From: CAYNWK01 sp964400875
GTDB taxonomy: Bacteria; Chloroflexota; Anaerolineae; Anaerolineales; UBA4823
DNA: 34,452 nucleotides
Assembly (NCBI GenBank): GCA_964400875.1
Contig: CAYNWK010000034.1
Coordinates: forward strand, 1 to 34,452
Reading direction: 5' to 3'
The position numbers were made by a program, and so were the translations under genes. The stretch's first letter is position 1. Every line of letters starts with the position of its first letter. Of this stretch, positions 7,155-14,689 are shown piece after piece. Below the pieces are notes generated by a model. The model did no database searches. It worked only from the letters and a program-made list of their open reading frames with translations, and was not told the DNA's origin.

Positions 7155-7337
7155 ATGGCGAAGACTTCAATAATTGTACGAGAAGAAAATCGCAAGTACC
7201 CGACACGGGTTCGCAATCGATGCATGCGTTGCGGTCGACCGCGTGGTTATATACGCCGCTTTGGGTTGTGCCGTATCTGCTTTCGAGAGTTCGCTTTGGA
7301 AGGCAAGATTCCCGGCGTAGTGAAATCGTCTTGGTAA
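7155..7337 (+). CDS. rpsZ: 30S ribosomal protein S14, zinc-binding short form
   Basis: A 60-residue S14 of the short zinc-binding type. Cys23, Cys26, Cys39 and Cys42 form the CMRCGRPRGYIRRFGLCRIC motif. This form is typical of Gram-positives, Chloroflexota and thermophiles, whereas the long cysteine-free form is usual in Proteobacteria. S14 is a late head-assembly protein of the 30S subunit. AAGGAAGG lies in the end of rplE. The start is the base after the rplE stop. Confidence 0.97.
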   Translation: MAKTSIIVREENRKYPTRVRNRCMRCGRPRGYIRRFGLCRICFREFALEGKIPGVVKSSW

Positions 7338-7353
7338 CTCTCGGAGATAGATG

Positions 7354-7767
7354 ATGAGTGTGACAGACCCGATTGCAGATATGCTGACCCGGCTGCGCAA
7401 CGCTATGATGGCAGGGCAGACTTTGGTAGCGATGCCAAGTTCGAAGATGCGGTCATCGATCGCCAAAATCCTCAAGGAAGAGGGCTACATTGCTAACTTC
7501 GATGTTGTCGATGGAGAACGGCCTGGACATAAAGTCATGCGCATCCGCCTGAAGTACGTTGGCGAACGCCGTGACCGCCGGCCGGTGATCACCGGTTTAG
7601 AACGGGTGAGCAAGCCAGGTCGCCGCGTCTATACCGGAAAGACCGATATCCCCTGGGTTTTATCCGGTTTGGGGATCGCCATCCTTTCCACCCCCAAAGG
7701 TGTGATGACCGGTCAGCGCGCTCGCCGGCTCGGTATAGGCGGTGAGGTTTTGTGCAAGATTTGGTAA
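7354..7767 (+). CDS. rpsH: 30S ribosomal protein S8
   Basis: S8 of about 137 residues with the family start SVTDPIADMLTRLRNAMMAG and the C-terminal signature GLGIAILSTPKGVMTGQRAR followed by GGEVLCKIW. Two ATG codons are adjacent (7351 and 7354). GGAG lies at 7343-7346, so the second gives the better 7-nt spacing. S8 organises the central domain of 16S rRNA and in E. coli represses the spc operon. A 130-nt gap with a hairpin follows before rplF. Confidence 0.98.
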   Translation: MSVTDPIADMLTRLRNAMMAGQTLVAMPSSKMRSSIAKILKEEGYIANFDVVDGERPGHKVMRIRLKYVGERRDRRPVITGLERVSKPGRRVYTGKTDIPWVLSGLGIAILSTPKGVMTGQRARRLGIGGEVLCKIW

Positions 7768-7837
7768 TGATGCTTCGCGTACTCCCAGATGCGTGCTTGT
7801 TTATTCATACAGGCGCCAGGGATGCTTCGAGGTGGAT

Positions 7838-7880
7838 AGTCAGATCGGCTCACGGCGACGACCGTCCGTGGTGGCTGACT
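7838..7880 (+). promoter_or_regulatory. Hairpin in the rpsH-rplF gap, next to the rplF ribosome-binding site
   Basis: The 130-nt gap before rplF contains AGTCAG (7838-7843) pairing with CTGACT (7875-7880). An inner CACGG (7851-7855) can pair with CCGTG (7866-7870). The 3' arm touches the rplF ribosome-binding site AGGAGA at 7882-7887, so folding could influence rplF translation. Pairing was found by eye. A regulatory role is inference. Confidence 0.3.
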
Positions 7881-7897
7881 CAGGAGAAGAATTAATC

Positions 7898-8440
7898 ATG
7901 TCTCGAATTGGAAGAATGCCGGTGGAGCTCCCGCAAGGCGTCGACGTGAAAGTCAAAGGTTCGCATGTTCGCGTCAAAGGCCCCAAGGGAGAGCTGGAAC
8001 ACACCTTTCCAGCGGCAATGAAGATCAAAGTTGATGACGGTATAGTCACCGTCGATCGTCCCTCGGACGAGCGCACCCACCGAGCCTTGCATGGCATGAC
8101 CCGTGCTTTGATCAACAATATGGTGGTTGGAGTGAGCACGGGTTTCCAGAAAATTCTGGAGATCAACGGTGTTGGCTACCGGGCGGAATTAACCGGTCAG
8201 AATTTAGTGTTGAACGTTGGTTATTCGCACCCGGTGGAGATCGTCCCCCCGGAAGGGATTACCTTCGAAGTGGATAACCGCACGCGCCAGATCAAGGTGA
8301 TGGGTTACGATAAACAGGTCGTCGGTCAGGTTGCTGCGGATATCCGCAAGGTGCGCCCCCCGGAACCTTATAAGGGTAAGGGAATTAAATATATCGATGA
8401 AAGAATCCGCCGCAAAGCTGGTAAGGCGGGTAAGGTCTAA
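7898..8440 (+). CDS. rplF: 50S ribosomal protein L6
   Basis: A 180-residue L6 starting MSRIGRMPVELPQGVDVKVK. The frame is open further upstream, but this ATG matches the family start and has AGGAGA at the right distance. The two-fold repeat of the L6 domain and the C-terminal signature VRPPEPYKGKGIKYIDERIR are present. L6 lies near the factor-binding site and the sarcin-ricin loop. It is followed at once by rplR. Confidence 0.97.
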   Translation: MSRIGRMPVELPQGVDVKVKGSHVRVKGPKGELEHTFPAAMKIKVDDGIVTVDRPSDERTHRALHGMTRALINNMVVGVSTGFQKILEINGVGYRAELTGQNLVLNVGYSHPVEIVPPEGITFEVDNRTRQIKVMGYDKQVVGQVAADIRKVRPPEPYKGKGIKYIDERIRRKAGKAGKV

Positions 8441-8444
8441 TCTT

Positions 8445-8813
8445 ATGGCAAGTACAAAGTCGCGTAATTCAGCTCGGTTACGCCGGCACGCTCGCGTGCG
8501 CAGCAAAATCAGCGGCTCGGCGGAACAGCCGCGCCTTAACGTATTCCGAAGCCTAACAGAGATCTATGCCCAGCTGATCGACGATCAATCCGGAAACACC
8601 ATCGCTTCGGCCTCCACGGTTGATAAGGAACTCCGAGCGAAGGTCGAAGGGAAGGGTAAGACCGAACAAGCCCGCCTGGTGGGGGAGGCCTTGGCTGAAC
8701 GTGCCAAGGATAAAGGTATTGAGAGCATTGTTTTCGACCGCGGTGGGTACCGCTACAGCGGGCGGGTCAAAGCGTTGGCTGAAGGCGCTCGGGAGGGTGG
8801 GCTGCAGTTCTAG
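8445..8813 (+). CDS. rplR: 50S ribosomal protein L18
   Basis: A 122-residue L18 starting MASTKSRNSARLRRHARVRS. The open frame extends upstream over the end of rplF, but those residues are a shadow of rplF and this ATG gives the normal L18 length. The signatures QPRLNVFRSLTEIYAQLIDD and FDRGGYRYSGRVKALAEGAR are clear. L18 brings 5S rRNA to the 50S subunit together with L5. The start lies 4 nt after the rplF stop, which suggests coupling. Confidence 0.97.
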   Translation: MASTKSRNSARLRRHARVRSKISGSAEQPRLNVFRSLTEIYAQLIDDQSGNTIASASTVDKELRAKVEGKGKTEQARLVGEALAERAKDKGIESIVFDRGGYRYSGRVKALAEGAREGGLQF

Positions 8814-8841
8814 CCTGTCCCCGAATTAGATGGAGTAACGA

Positions 8842-9369
8842 ATGTCGAATTATCAATCATCAGATTTTGAGCAAGAGATCGACGAGCGTGTCATCGAGAT
8901 ATCCCGCGTCGCTAAGGTGGTCCAGGGCGGTCGGCGATTCTCTTTCCGGGTGACCATGGTTGCGGGTAATAACCGCGGCAGCGTTGGCGTTGGCGTTGGC
9001 AAAGCGAACTCTGTGCCCGATGCCATGCGCAAAGCCTCAGAGAAAGCGCGCAAGGATATGCACAAAGTATCCTTGTTCAAGACCACCATCCCGCACCAGG
9101 TGATGGGCGAGGTTTCTGGCGCCCGCGTCATGTTGAAACCAGCCTCCGAAGGCACCGGTGTGATCGCCGGCGGCGGCGTGCGCGCCGTGCTGGAGGTCGT
9201 GGGAGTTTCCGATATATTGACTAAGTCTCTAGGCAGCAGCAACGTGCTCAACGTTGTCTATGCCACGATGGACGCGCTCGACCAGCTGAAATCTCCACAG
9301 GAGATGGCCTCCTTGCGGGGCAAATCTCCCGAAGAGCTGATGCCATTCTGGGAACGGCGGAGGAAGTAA
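8842..9369 (+). CDS. rpsE: 30S ribosomal protein S5
   Basis: A 175-residue S5 starting MSNYQSSDFEQEIDERVIEI. The double-stranded RNA-binding-like N domain has VVQGGRRFSFRVTMVAGNN and GVGVGKANSVPDAMRKASEK. The C domain has GTGVIAGGGVRAVLEVVGVS (each part). S5 helps form the mRNA entry channel and affects decoding fidelity. GGAG lies about 8 nt upstream. rpmD starts one base after its stop. Confidence 0.98.
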   Translation: MSNYQSSDFEQEIDERVIEISRVAKVVQGGRRFSFRVTMVAGNNRGSVGVGVGKANSVPDAMRKASEKARKDMHKVSLFKTTIPHQVMGEVSGARVMLKPASEGTGVIAGGGVRAVLEVVGVSDILTKSLGSSNVLNVVYATMDALDQLKSPQEMASLRGKSPEELMPFWERRRK

Positions 9370-9370
9370 C

Positions 9371-9577
9371 ATGGCCAAAGCAAAGAAATCCTCCAAAAAA
9401 GAGAAATACTTACGCATAACCTTGGTTCGCAGTCCCATCGGTTATTCACAGAGCCAGAAAGATACCATTCGAGCGCTGGGTCTCCGGCGGATGAACCAGT
9501 CGGTTGAGCACCTCGACGCGCCCACGTTGCGCGGTATGCTCGATAAGGTCAGCCACCTCGTCCAGGTGGATGAATAA
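9371..9577 (+). CDS. rpmD: 50S ribosomal protein L30
   Basis: A 68-residue L30 with a lysine-rich N-terminus followed by the core LRITLVRSPIGYSQSQKDTI and RALGLRRMNQSVEHLDAPTL. The length is only slightly above the usual 58-62. L30 is a small 23S-binding protein. The ribosome-binding site GGAGGAAG lies in the last codons of rpsE. rplO follows after 9 nt. Confidence 0.97.
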   Translation: MAKAKKSSKKEKYLRITLVRSPIGYSQSQKDTIRALGLRRMNQSVEHLDAPTLRGMLDKVSHLVQVDE

Positions 9578-9586
9578 GGAATTAAG

Positions 9587-10048
9587 ATGAAATTGCACGA
9601 TTTGAAACCCAACGAAGGCTCACGCAAGAATCGTAAACGCGTTGGCCGAGGCATCGCCGCCGGGCAGGGCAAGACCGCCGGGCGCGGCACCAAAGGCCAG
9701 GGCGCTCGCTCAGGCGGGGGGCCCCGCCTGTACCACCAGGGTGGCAACCTGCCGTTTTATCGCCGATTGCCGTTCGTAAGAGGCAAGGGCATGACGGTCT
9801 TGAATCGGGTCGAGTACAACGAAGTGAACCTCGACCAGCTCGGCGAGTTTAAGGCCAAGAGCGAGGTGTCCCCGGATACTTTAGCCGAAGCGCGCTTGCT
9901 GCGCGATCCACGCAACCCTGTGGTGCTTTTAGGGCGCGGCGATGTGAGTGTCGCCTTGAACGTCAGCGTGCACCGCGTCAGCCAGGGCGCCCGCGATAAG
10001 ATCGAAGCCGCCGGGGGCAGCGTCGAGATTCTCCCCATAGAGGCATGA
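9587..10048 (+). CDS. rplO: 50S ribosomal protein L15
   Basis: A 153-residue L15 starting MKLHDLKPNEGSRKNRKRVG. The glycine- and basic-rich N-terminal arm GRGIAAGQGKTAGRGTKGQG threads through 23S rRNA. The C-terminal globular domain ends with VHRVSQGARDKIEAAGGSVE. L15 is a late-assembly 50S protein. AAGGAA precedes the ATG. secY follows after 19 nt, the standard spc-operon order. Confidence 0.98.
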   Translation: MKLHDLKPNEGSRKNRKRVGRGIAAGQGKTAGRGTKGQGARSGGGPRLYHQGGNLPFYRRLPFVRGKGMTVLNRVEYNEVNLDQLGEFKAKSEVSPDTLAEARLLRDPRNPVVLLGRGDVSVALNVSVHRVSQGARDKIEAAGGSVEILPIEA

Positions 10049-10067
10049 AAGTTAAGGAGCCTAGACA

Positions 10068-11408
10068 ATGAAGCGGTCTGCCTGGCGTTACCTTTGGACA
10101 GCCAGAGATATCCGGCAAAAATTGCTGATCACGGTGGCGCTCTTAGCACTCTACCGTTTCGCGGCCCACGTGCCCGTCCCCGGAGTGAACAGGGACGTGC
10201 TTTCCGGGATCCTGACGGGCGGCGGCGCTGCCGGGACCTTATTCAATTTGCTGGACTTGCTCTCGGGTGGTACTGTTTCGAACTTTTCCGTGTTGGCGAT
10301 GGGCGTGTACCCGTACATTACCGCCCAGATTATCCTCCAGCTGCTCGTGCCAATCATTCCGGCGCTGCAGGCGCGCATGGAAGAAGACCCGCGCGAAGGC
10401 CAGAAATGGATGGAAAAGTGGACCTACATCCTGGCTGTGCCTATGGCGCTGCTGCAAGCCATTGGCCAGATCAACCTGTTCAGTACTTTTGCAGGCGGCC
10501 AGCCGATCCTCCAAAATTTTGGTTTTAGCGGGAGCAGCTTGCTGCCTTCCTTGACGATCATCATCAGCATGACGGCGGGCACCATGTTCGCTATCTGGCT
10601 GGGTGAGTTGATTTCGGAATATGGTATTCGCAACCAGGGTCTGTCTTTGATCATTTTCTCCGGCATCGTTTCGCGGGTACCGATAACGGCAGGCAGCTTG
10701 CTGGCGGATCAGCAGAATCGTTTAATTTTGATCGTTTTTATGATCATCTTTACCAGCCTGACCGTCTTTGCCATCGTCTTCGTGCAGCAGGGTCAGCGCA
10801 ATGTTCCGGTGATGTACCCTGGGCGTCGCGTTGGCAATCGTATGTCCATGCCCGTGAAAGGCACGCTGCCCTTACGAGTCAACATGGCCGGTATGATCCC
10901 GCTGATTTTCGCCCAGTCGTTGCTGACCTTCCCGGCCATTATTGCCAGTTTCTTTACCGATGCCAGCGCGGAGTGGGTCAAAAATATCGCTTTGAGCATG
11001 CAGAATGCTTTTGGCGGGAACAGCAATGTTTACTGGGTCATGTATTTCCTGATGGTCGTGGCGTTTACTTTCTTCTATACGGACGTGCTCTTCTCCCAGC
11101 AAAACTACGGTGAGAATCTCAAGCGGGTGGGGGCACAGATCCCAGGCGTCAGCCGGGGCGCGCCGACGCAAAAATACCTGACGCGCGTTTTACGCCGCAT
11201 CACTTTACCTGGCGCACTGTTCCTGGGTATTGTGGCTATTCTTCCCTGGTTGATCGGCCTTGTAGTTCCCTTAGGAGGGAACAGGGGCCTGTTGCTGGTC
11301 GGATCGGCGGGTCTGCTGATCGTGGTCGGTGTGGTTCGGGACACATTCTTCACCATCGAAGCCGAGCTCAAGTTGCACGGTTACGACGATACGCTGCTGA
11401 TCCGTTAG
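10068..11408 (+). CDS. secY: Protein translocase subunit SecY
   Basis: A 446-residue polytopic membrane protein, the channel of the Sec translocon, which moves unfolded proteins across or into the cytoplasmic membrane with SecE, SecG and SecA. The expected ten transmembrane segments can be traced. Signatures include HVPVPGVNRDVL near the N-terminus, LDLLSGGTVSNFSVLAMGVY with PYITAQIILQLL after it, and the cytosolic loop VPVMYPGRRVGNRMSMPVKG. AAGGAG lies about 9 nt upstream. adk follows after 14 nt. Confidence 0.98.
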   Translation: MKRSAWRYLWTARDIRQKLLITVALLALYRFAAHVPVPGVNRDVLSGILTGGGAAGTLFNLLDLLSGGTVSNFSVLAMGVYPYITAQIILQLLVPIIPALQARMEEDPREGQKWMEKWTYILAVPMALLQAIGQINLFSTFAGGQPILQNFGFSGSSLLPSLTIIISMTAGTMFAIWLGELISEYGIRNQGLSLIIFSGIVSRVPITAGSLLADQQNRLILIVFMIIFTSLTVFAIVFVQQGQRNVPVMYPGRRVGNRMSMPVKGTLPLRVNMAGMIPLIFAQSLLTFPAIIASFFTDASAEWVKNIALSMQNAFGGNSNVYWVMYFLMVVAFTFFYTDVLFSQQNYGENLKRVGAQIPGVSRGAPTQKYLTRVLRRITLPGALFLGIVAILPWLIGLVVPLGGNRGLLLVGSAGLLIVVGVVRDTFFTIEAELKLHGYDDTLLIR

Positions 11409-11422
11409 CGCAGGAGAAGGAA

Positions 11423-12094
11423 ATGTCGAAATTCATCGTCCTGTTGGGCCCTCCTGGCGCCGGAAAAGGCACTCAGGCGCAGGTAATCGCCAAAGAACTG
11501 GAAATACCGCACATCTCCTCGGGGGATATCTTCCGAGAGAACCTTAAAAATAAGACCGAGCTGGGTCAGACTGCCAAGGATTATATGAACCGAGGCGAGC
11601 TGGTTCCGGACGACGTGACCATCGCCATGATTCGCGAGCGCCTTTTACGTCCGGATTGCGCCAATGGCGCTCTGCTAGACGGTTTCCCCCGCACGCCCGC
11701 TCAGGCAAAAGCCCTGGCCGAGATGTTATTGGAGATGGGCGGCGAAGTCGCGCTCGTCCCCTATATCAAGGTTCCCGAAAAAGAGCTGATCGAGCGGTTG
11801 AGCGGGCGATTGACCTGCCGGGCGGAAGGGCATATCTTCCACAAGGAATACAACCCTCCGGAAACTCCGGGTGTGTGCGATTTCGACGGATCGGAGCTCT
11901 ACCAGCGGGATGATGATAAGGTCGAGACGGTCACGCGGCGGATTCGAGTGTACCTGGAGCAGACCGAGCCCCTGATCGCCTATTACCGCGAGCGAGGTTT
12001 GCTGGTCGAAGTGGATGGGAAACAGCCCATCGATCAGGTCAAAGAGGATCTGTTTGCCGCCTTGGAGCAGGTAGGTTTAGGTGATGATGTCTGA
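11423..12094 (+). CDS. adk: Adenylate kinase
   Basis: A 223-residue long-form adenylate kinase that interconverts ATP + AMP and 2 ADP. The P-loop GPPGAGKGTQ (residues 9-18), the AMP-site motif ISSGDIFREN and LLDGFPRTPAQAKAL are intact. The LID domain starts near residue 128. In the Zn-binding LID of Gram-positive enzymes four ligands lie at C-x2-C...C-x2-C/D. Here Cys132, Cys152 and Asp155 are kept, but the second Cys position is Glu135. The gene sits in the usual secY-adk-map order and overlaps map. Confidence 0.98.
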   Translation: MSKFIVLLGPPGAGKGTQAQVIAKELEIPHISSGDIFRENLKNKTELGQTAKDYMNRGELVPDDVTIAMIRERLLRPDCANGALLDGFPRTPAQAKALAEMLLEMGGEVALVPYIKVPEKELIERLSGRLTCRAEGHIFHKEYNPPETPGVCDFDGSELYQRDDDKVETVTRRIRVYLEQTEPLIAYYRERGLLVEVDGKQPIDQVKEDLFAALEQVGLGDDV

Positions 12095-12860
12095 TCGCAA
12101 CGTGGTGATCAAAAGCCCGCATGAGATCGACGTCATGCGCGAAGCCGGACGGGTCAACGCGCTGGCTTTGGCGACCGTGCGGGAGATGATCAAGCCTGGC
12201 GTTAAGACTTCCGAGCTGGATGCAGCCGCTGAAGAGCTGATCCGCAGCCACGGCGGCGTCCCCGCCTTCAAGGATTACCCCGGTCCGTACCCCTATCCGG
12301 CGACCTTGTGCATCAGCATTAACGAGGTCCTGGTGCACGGCATCCCTGGCGATTATCGTTTGCAGGAGGGCGATATCGTTTCCGTGGATTGCGGGACGAT
12401 CTTGAATGGTTACGTCGGCGATGCTGCTTTTACTGAAGGCGTGGGAGAGATCTCTCCCGAAGCCCGGCGGCTGCTCAAGGTCACCGAGGAAGCTCTGTAC
12501 ATCGGAATCGACAAGATGAGGCCTGGAAACCGGGTTGGCGACGTATCGGCAGCCATCCAGGAGCACGTGGAGGCGTATGGCTACCATGTACCCCACGAAT
12601 ACACTGGTCATGGGGTCGGTCGTAAGATGCACGAAGGGCCGCTGGTGCCGAATTTTGGTGTGAAAAGGCGCGGTTTGCCCTTGCGCCCGGGCATCACTGT
12701 AGCCTTGGAACCGATGGTCATGGTTGGCACGCACCGCACGCAGGTCTTGTCCGACCAGTGGGGGGTAGCCTCCGCCGACCATTCGCTGACCGCTCATTTC
12801 GAGCACAGCGTAGCAGTCACCGAAGACGAGCCGCTAATCCTTACACAGGTCAGCGGTTAA
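12081..12860 (+). CDS. map: Methionine aminopeptidase, type I
   Basis: A 256-259-residue type I enzyme that removes the initiator methionine. Pita-bread fold metal ligands are visible: the two Asp in VDCGTILNGYVGDAAFTEG, His in TGHGVGRKMHEGP, Glu in VALEPMVMV and Glu near the C-terminus in HSVAVTEDEP. Three in-frame starts are clustered (GTG 12081, ATG 12084, ATG 12087), all overlapping the end of adk, so translation is coupled; the exact start is uncertain. infA, expected next in many genomes, is absent. Confidence 0.97.
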   Translation: MMMSDRNVVIKSPHEIDVMREAGRVNALALATVREMIKPGVKTSELDAAAEELIRSHGGVPAFKDYPGPYPYPATLCISINEVLVHGIPGDYRLQEGDIVSVDCGTILNGYVGDAAFTEGVGEISPEARRLLKVTEEALYIGIDKMRPGNRVGDVSAAIQEHVEAYGYHVPHEYTGHGVGRKMHEGPLVPNFGVKRRGLPLRPGITVALEPMVMVGTHRTQVLSDQWGVASADHSLTAHFEHSVAVTEDEPLILTQVSG

Positions 12861-12876
12861 GTTAGAAATAGGTCAC

Positions 12877-12905
12877 TGGACGTGAACATTGAAAACCGTT
12901 ATAAT
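12877..12905 (+). promoter_or_regulatory. Candidate sigma-70 promoter before rpmJ
   Basis: TGGACG at 12877-12882 and a perfect TATAAT at 12900-12905 are separated by 17 nt. They lie in the 98-nt AT-rich gap between map and rpmJ. This would start an alpha-operon transcript about 45-50 nt before rpmJ. The -35 box matches the TTGACA consensus at four of six positions. A short CGGC-TAAT-GCCG hairpin follows downstream. It was found by eye only. Confidence 0.5.
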
Positions 12906-12958
12906 TAAAACTTCGGCTAATGCCGATTTTGGAGTGAGATTTTAGGAGTTGTTTCAGC

Positions 12959-13072
12959 ATGAAAGTATCTTCTTCTGTCAAGAGGCGCTGCTCGAAGTGC
13001 AAAATTGTCCGCCGCAAAGGCCGGGTTTACGTGATCTGTGAAAACCCGAAACACAAACAGCGACAAGGCTAG
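12959..13072 (+). CDS. rpmJ: 50S ribosomal protein L36, zinc-binding form
   Basis: A 37-residue L36 reading MKVSSSVKRRCSKCKIVRRK and then GRVYVICENPKHKQRQG. The zinc ligands are Cys11, Cys14, Cys27 and His32, the canonical C-x2-C-x12-C-x4-H. L36 is the smallest 50S protein, important for 23S folding near the factor-binding region. GGAG lies upstream (about 12 nt from the ATG). It directly precedes rpsM, the normal alpha-operon order, but is not preceded by infA. Confidence 0.96.
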   Translation: MKVSSSVKRRCSKCKIVRRKGRVYVICENPKHKQRQG

Positions 13073-13095
13073 CATAAGAGTTTAGGATATCGATT

Positions 13096-13485
13096 ATGGC
13101 ACGTATCGAAGGCGTTGACCTACCCCGTAACAAGCGAGTGGAGATTGGGCTGACCTACATTTTTGGGATCGGCCCGAGCCGAGCCAGGCAGATCTTAGGA
13201 TCGACCTCGGTCAGTGCAGATACTCGCATCAAAGACCTGACCGATACCGAAGTGGCCGAGTTGCGTGAGTTCATTAATCGCAACTACAAGGTCGAAGGCG
13301 ACCTGCGTCGCGAAGTGCAGCTGCACATCAAGCGCTTGATCGAGATCGGCAGTTATCGTGGCCTGCGCCACCGGCGGAATTTGCCGGTGCGCGGCCAGCG
13401 CACCCGGACCAACGCGCGCACCCGCAAAGGCCCTAAGAAGACCGTTGCCGGGCGTGGACGACGGCGCGGCGCCAAGAAGAAATAA
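13096..13485 (+). CDS. rpsM: 30S ribosomal protein S13
   Basis: A 129-residue S13 starting MARIEGVDLPRNKRVEIGLT. The helix-two-turn-helix region YIFGIGPSRARQIL and the signature GSYRGLRHRRNLPVRGQRTR followed by TNARTRKGP are conserved. S13 is a head protein that contacts P-site tRNA and forms bridge B1. Its very basic C-terminal tail (GRGRRRGAKKK) is typical. An 89-nt gap with a hairpin separates it from rpsK. Confidence 0.98.
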   Translation: MARIEGVDLPRNKRVEIGLTYIFGIGPSRARQILGSTSVSADTRIKDLTDTEVAELREFINRNYKVEGDLRREVQLHIKRLIEIGSYRGLRHRRNLPVRGQRTRTNARTRKGPKKTVAGRGRRRGAKKK

Positions 13486-13507
13486 CCCAGGTTGGTTCAG
13501 CTCGGGC

Positions 13508-13544
13508 GCCAGTTGGGTTCCTTCCCTACCCAGCGGCTACTGGC
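13508..13544 (+). promoter_or_regulatory. Hairpin in the rpsM-rpsK gap
   Basis: GCCAGT (13508-13513) can pair with ACTGGC (13539-13544). Directly inside, TGGGT (13514-13518) pairs with ACCCA (13528-13532), leaving a 6-nt bulge on the 3' side. It lies 30 nt before the rpsK start. No U-run follows, so it is not a standard terminator. It may be a regulatory or processing structure, or neutral; pairing was found by eye. Confidence 0.3.
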
Positions 13545-13574
13545 AAACGAGGATCAACGTTTTAGTGAGGCAAT

Positions 13575-13976
13575 ATGGCGAAAAGTGGACGTTCAACGCG
13601 CCGTCCAGGCGCAAAGAAGACAAAACGAAGCTTGTCCTCCGGGCAGGTCTACATCAGCGCGACGTTTAATAACACCATCGTCACGGTAACCGATATGCAA
13701 GGCAACACGGTCACCTGGGGAAGCGCTGGATCGGCAGGTTTCAAAGGCTCGCGCAAGAGCACGCCCTTTGCTGCTCGATTGGCAGCAGAGCAGGCGATGC
13801 GCTCCGCGATGTCCATGGGCCTGCAGGAAGCGGAAATCTACGTCAAGGGCCCAGGTCCGGGACGAGAGGCCGCCATCCGCGCGATCCAATCGATGGGAAT
13901 TCGGGTCACCTCCATCACGGACAGGACCCCGGTACCGCATAATGGTTGCAGGCCGCCTAAGAAACGGCGCGTCTAG
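13575..13976 (+). CDS. rpsK: 30S ribosomal protein S11
   Basis: A 133-residue S11 with a basic N-terminus (MAKSGRSTRRPGAKKTKRS). The core motifs ISATFNNTIVTVTDMQGN, GFKGSRKSTPFAARLAAEQA and YVKGPGPGREAAIRA are present, and the invariant end NGCRPPKKRRV is intact. S11 lies in the 30S platform near the E-site. A GAGG site lies about 6 nt upstream. rpsD starts 34 nt after the stop. Confidence 0.98.
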   Translation: MAKSGRSTRRPGAKKTKRSLSSGQVYISATFNNTIVTVTDMQGNTVTWGSAGSAGFKGSRKSTPFAARLAAEQAMRSAMSMGLQEAEIYVKGPGPGREAAIRAIQSMGIRVTSITDRTPVPHNGCRPPKKRRV

Positions 13977-14010
13977 TTTAATTGATAATCTGATAAAGAG
14001 GGAAGACTGA

Positions 14011-14649
14011 ATGGCAAGATATCGTGGGCCGGTATGTAAACTATGCCGGCGAGAAGGTGAGAAATTATTCCTCAAAGGGGAGCGCTGCTTTTCCCCCAAG
14101 TGCGCTATTGAGCGCCGCAGTTATCCCCCGGGACAACATGGCAAAAGCGCCCAGTTCCGCCGCCGGCGGGAGTCTGACTACAACCGCCAGCTACGGGCAA
14201 AACAGAAGGCGCGTCGTATTTACGGCATCCTGGAACGCCAGTTCCGGCGCTATTATGAGGTCTCTTTGCAGCGGCGCGGCCTGACAGGCTTGAACCTGCT
14301 GCAGATCTTGGAGTCGCGCCTGGACAACGTGGTCTATCGTTTGGGCTTTGCAGACAGCCGGGCGCAGGCCCGTCAGCTGGTCACCCACGGCCACTTCACA
14401 GTTAATGGTCGCCGTACAGATGTGCCGTCCATGTTATTGGCTCCTGGCGACCAGGTCGCCGTCCGGGATGGCTCGCGCAAACGAACTTACTTTAAAAATC
14501 TATCCGATATTGCCGAAGAAAAGAACTCTCCGGATTGGCTCAGCCGGGATGTACGCAACCTGGCGGGTTCGCTGGTCCGCTTGCCGGAACGCACGGAGAT
14601 CGACGGCAACTTGAACGAACAATTAATCGTTGAGTTTTACTCACGATAA
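14011..14649 (+). CDS. rpsD: 30S ribosomal protein S4, zinc-binding form
   Basis: A 212-residue S4 starting MARYRGPVCKLCRREGEKLF. Cys9, Cys12, Cys26 and Cys31 form the N-terminal zinc site found in the C+ type of S4. The S4 RNA-binding domain starts near residue 100 with LESRLDNVVYRLGFADSRAQ and ARQLVTHGHFTVNGRR. S4 nucleates 30S assembly, and in E. coli represses the alpha operon. GAGGGAAG lies upstream of the ATG. Two hairpins follow between it and rpoA. Confidence 0.98.
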   Translation: MARYRGPVCKLCRREGEKLFLKGERCFSPKCAIERRSYPPGQHGKSAQFRRRRESDYNRQLRAKQKARRIYGILERQFRRYYEVSLQRRGLTGLNLLQILESRLDNVVYRLGFADSRAQARQLVTHGHFTVNGRRTDVPSMLLAPGDQVAVRDGSRKRTYFKNLSDIAEEKNSPDWLSRDVRNLAGSLVRLPERTEIDGNLNEQLIVEFYSR

Positions 14650-14665
14650 CGTGCTGGAAAGCACG
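14650..14665 (+). promoter_or_regulatory. GGAA-capped hairpin immediately after rpsD
   Basis: CGTGCT (14650-14655) and AGCACG (14660-14665) form a perfect 6-bp stem closed by a GGAA tetraloop, a GNRA-class loop that is unusually stable and often a tertiary or protein contact. It begins right after the rpsD stop codon. No U-run follows, so it is not an intrinsic terminator. A role in RNA protection or regulation is inference. Confidence 0.4.
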
Positions 14666-14689
14666 ACTGGAATCGCAAACAGAATTAAA

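Noticed and set aside
7742..7897. N-terminal extension of L6 by 52 codons
   Set aside because: The family start at 7898 has a good ribosome-binding site; the upstream part is a hairpin-bearing gap.
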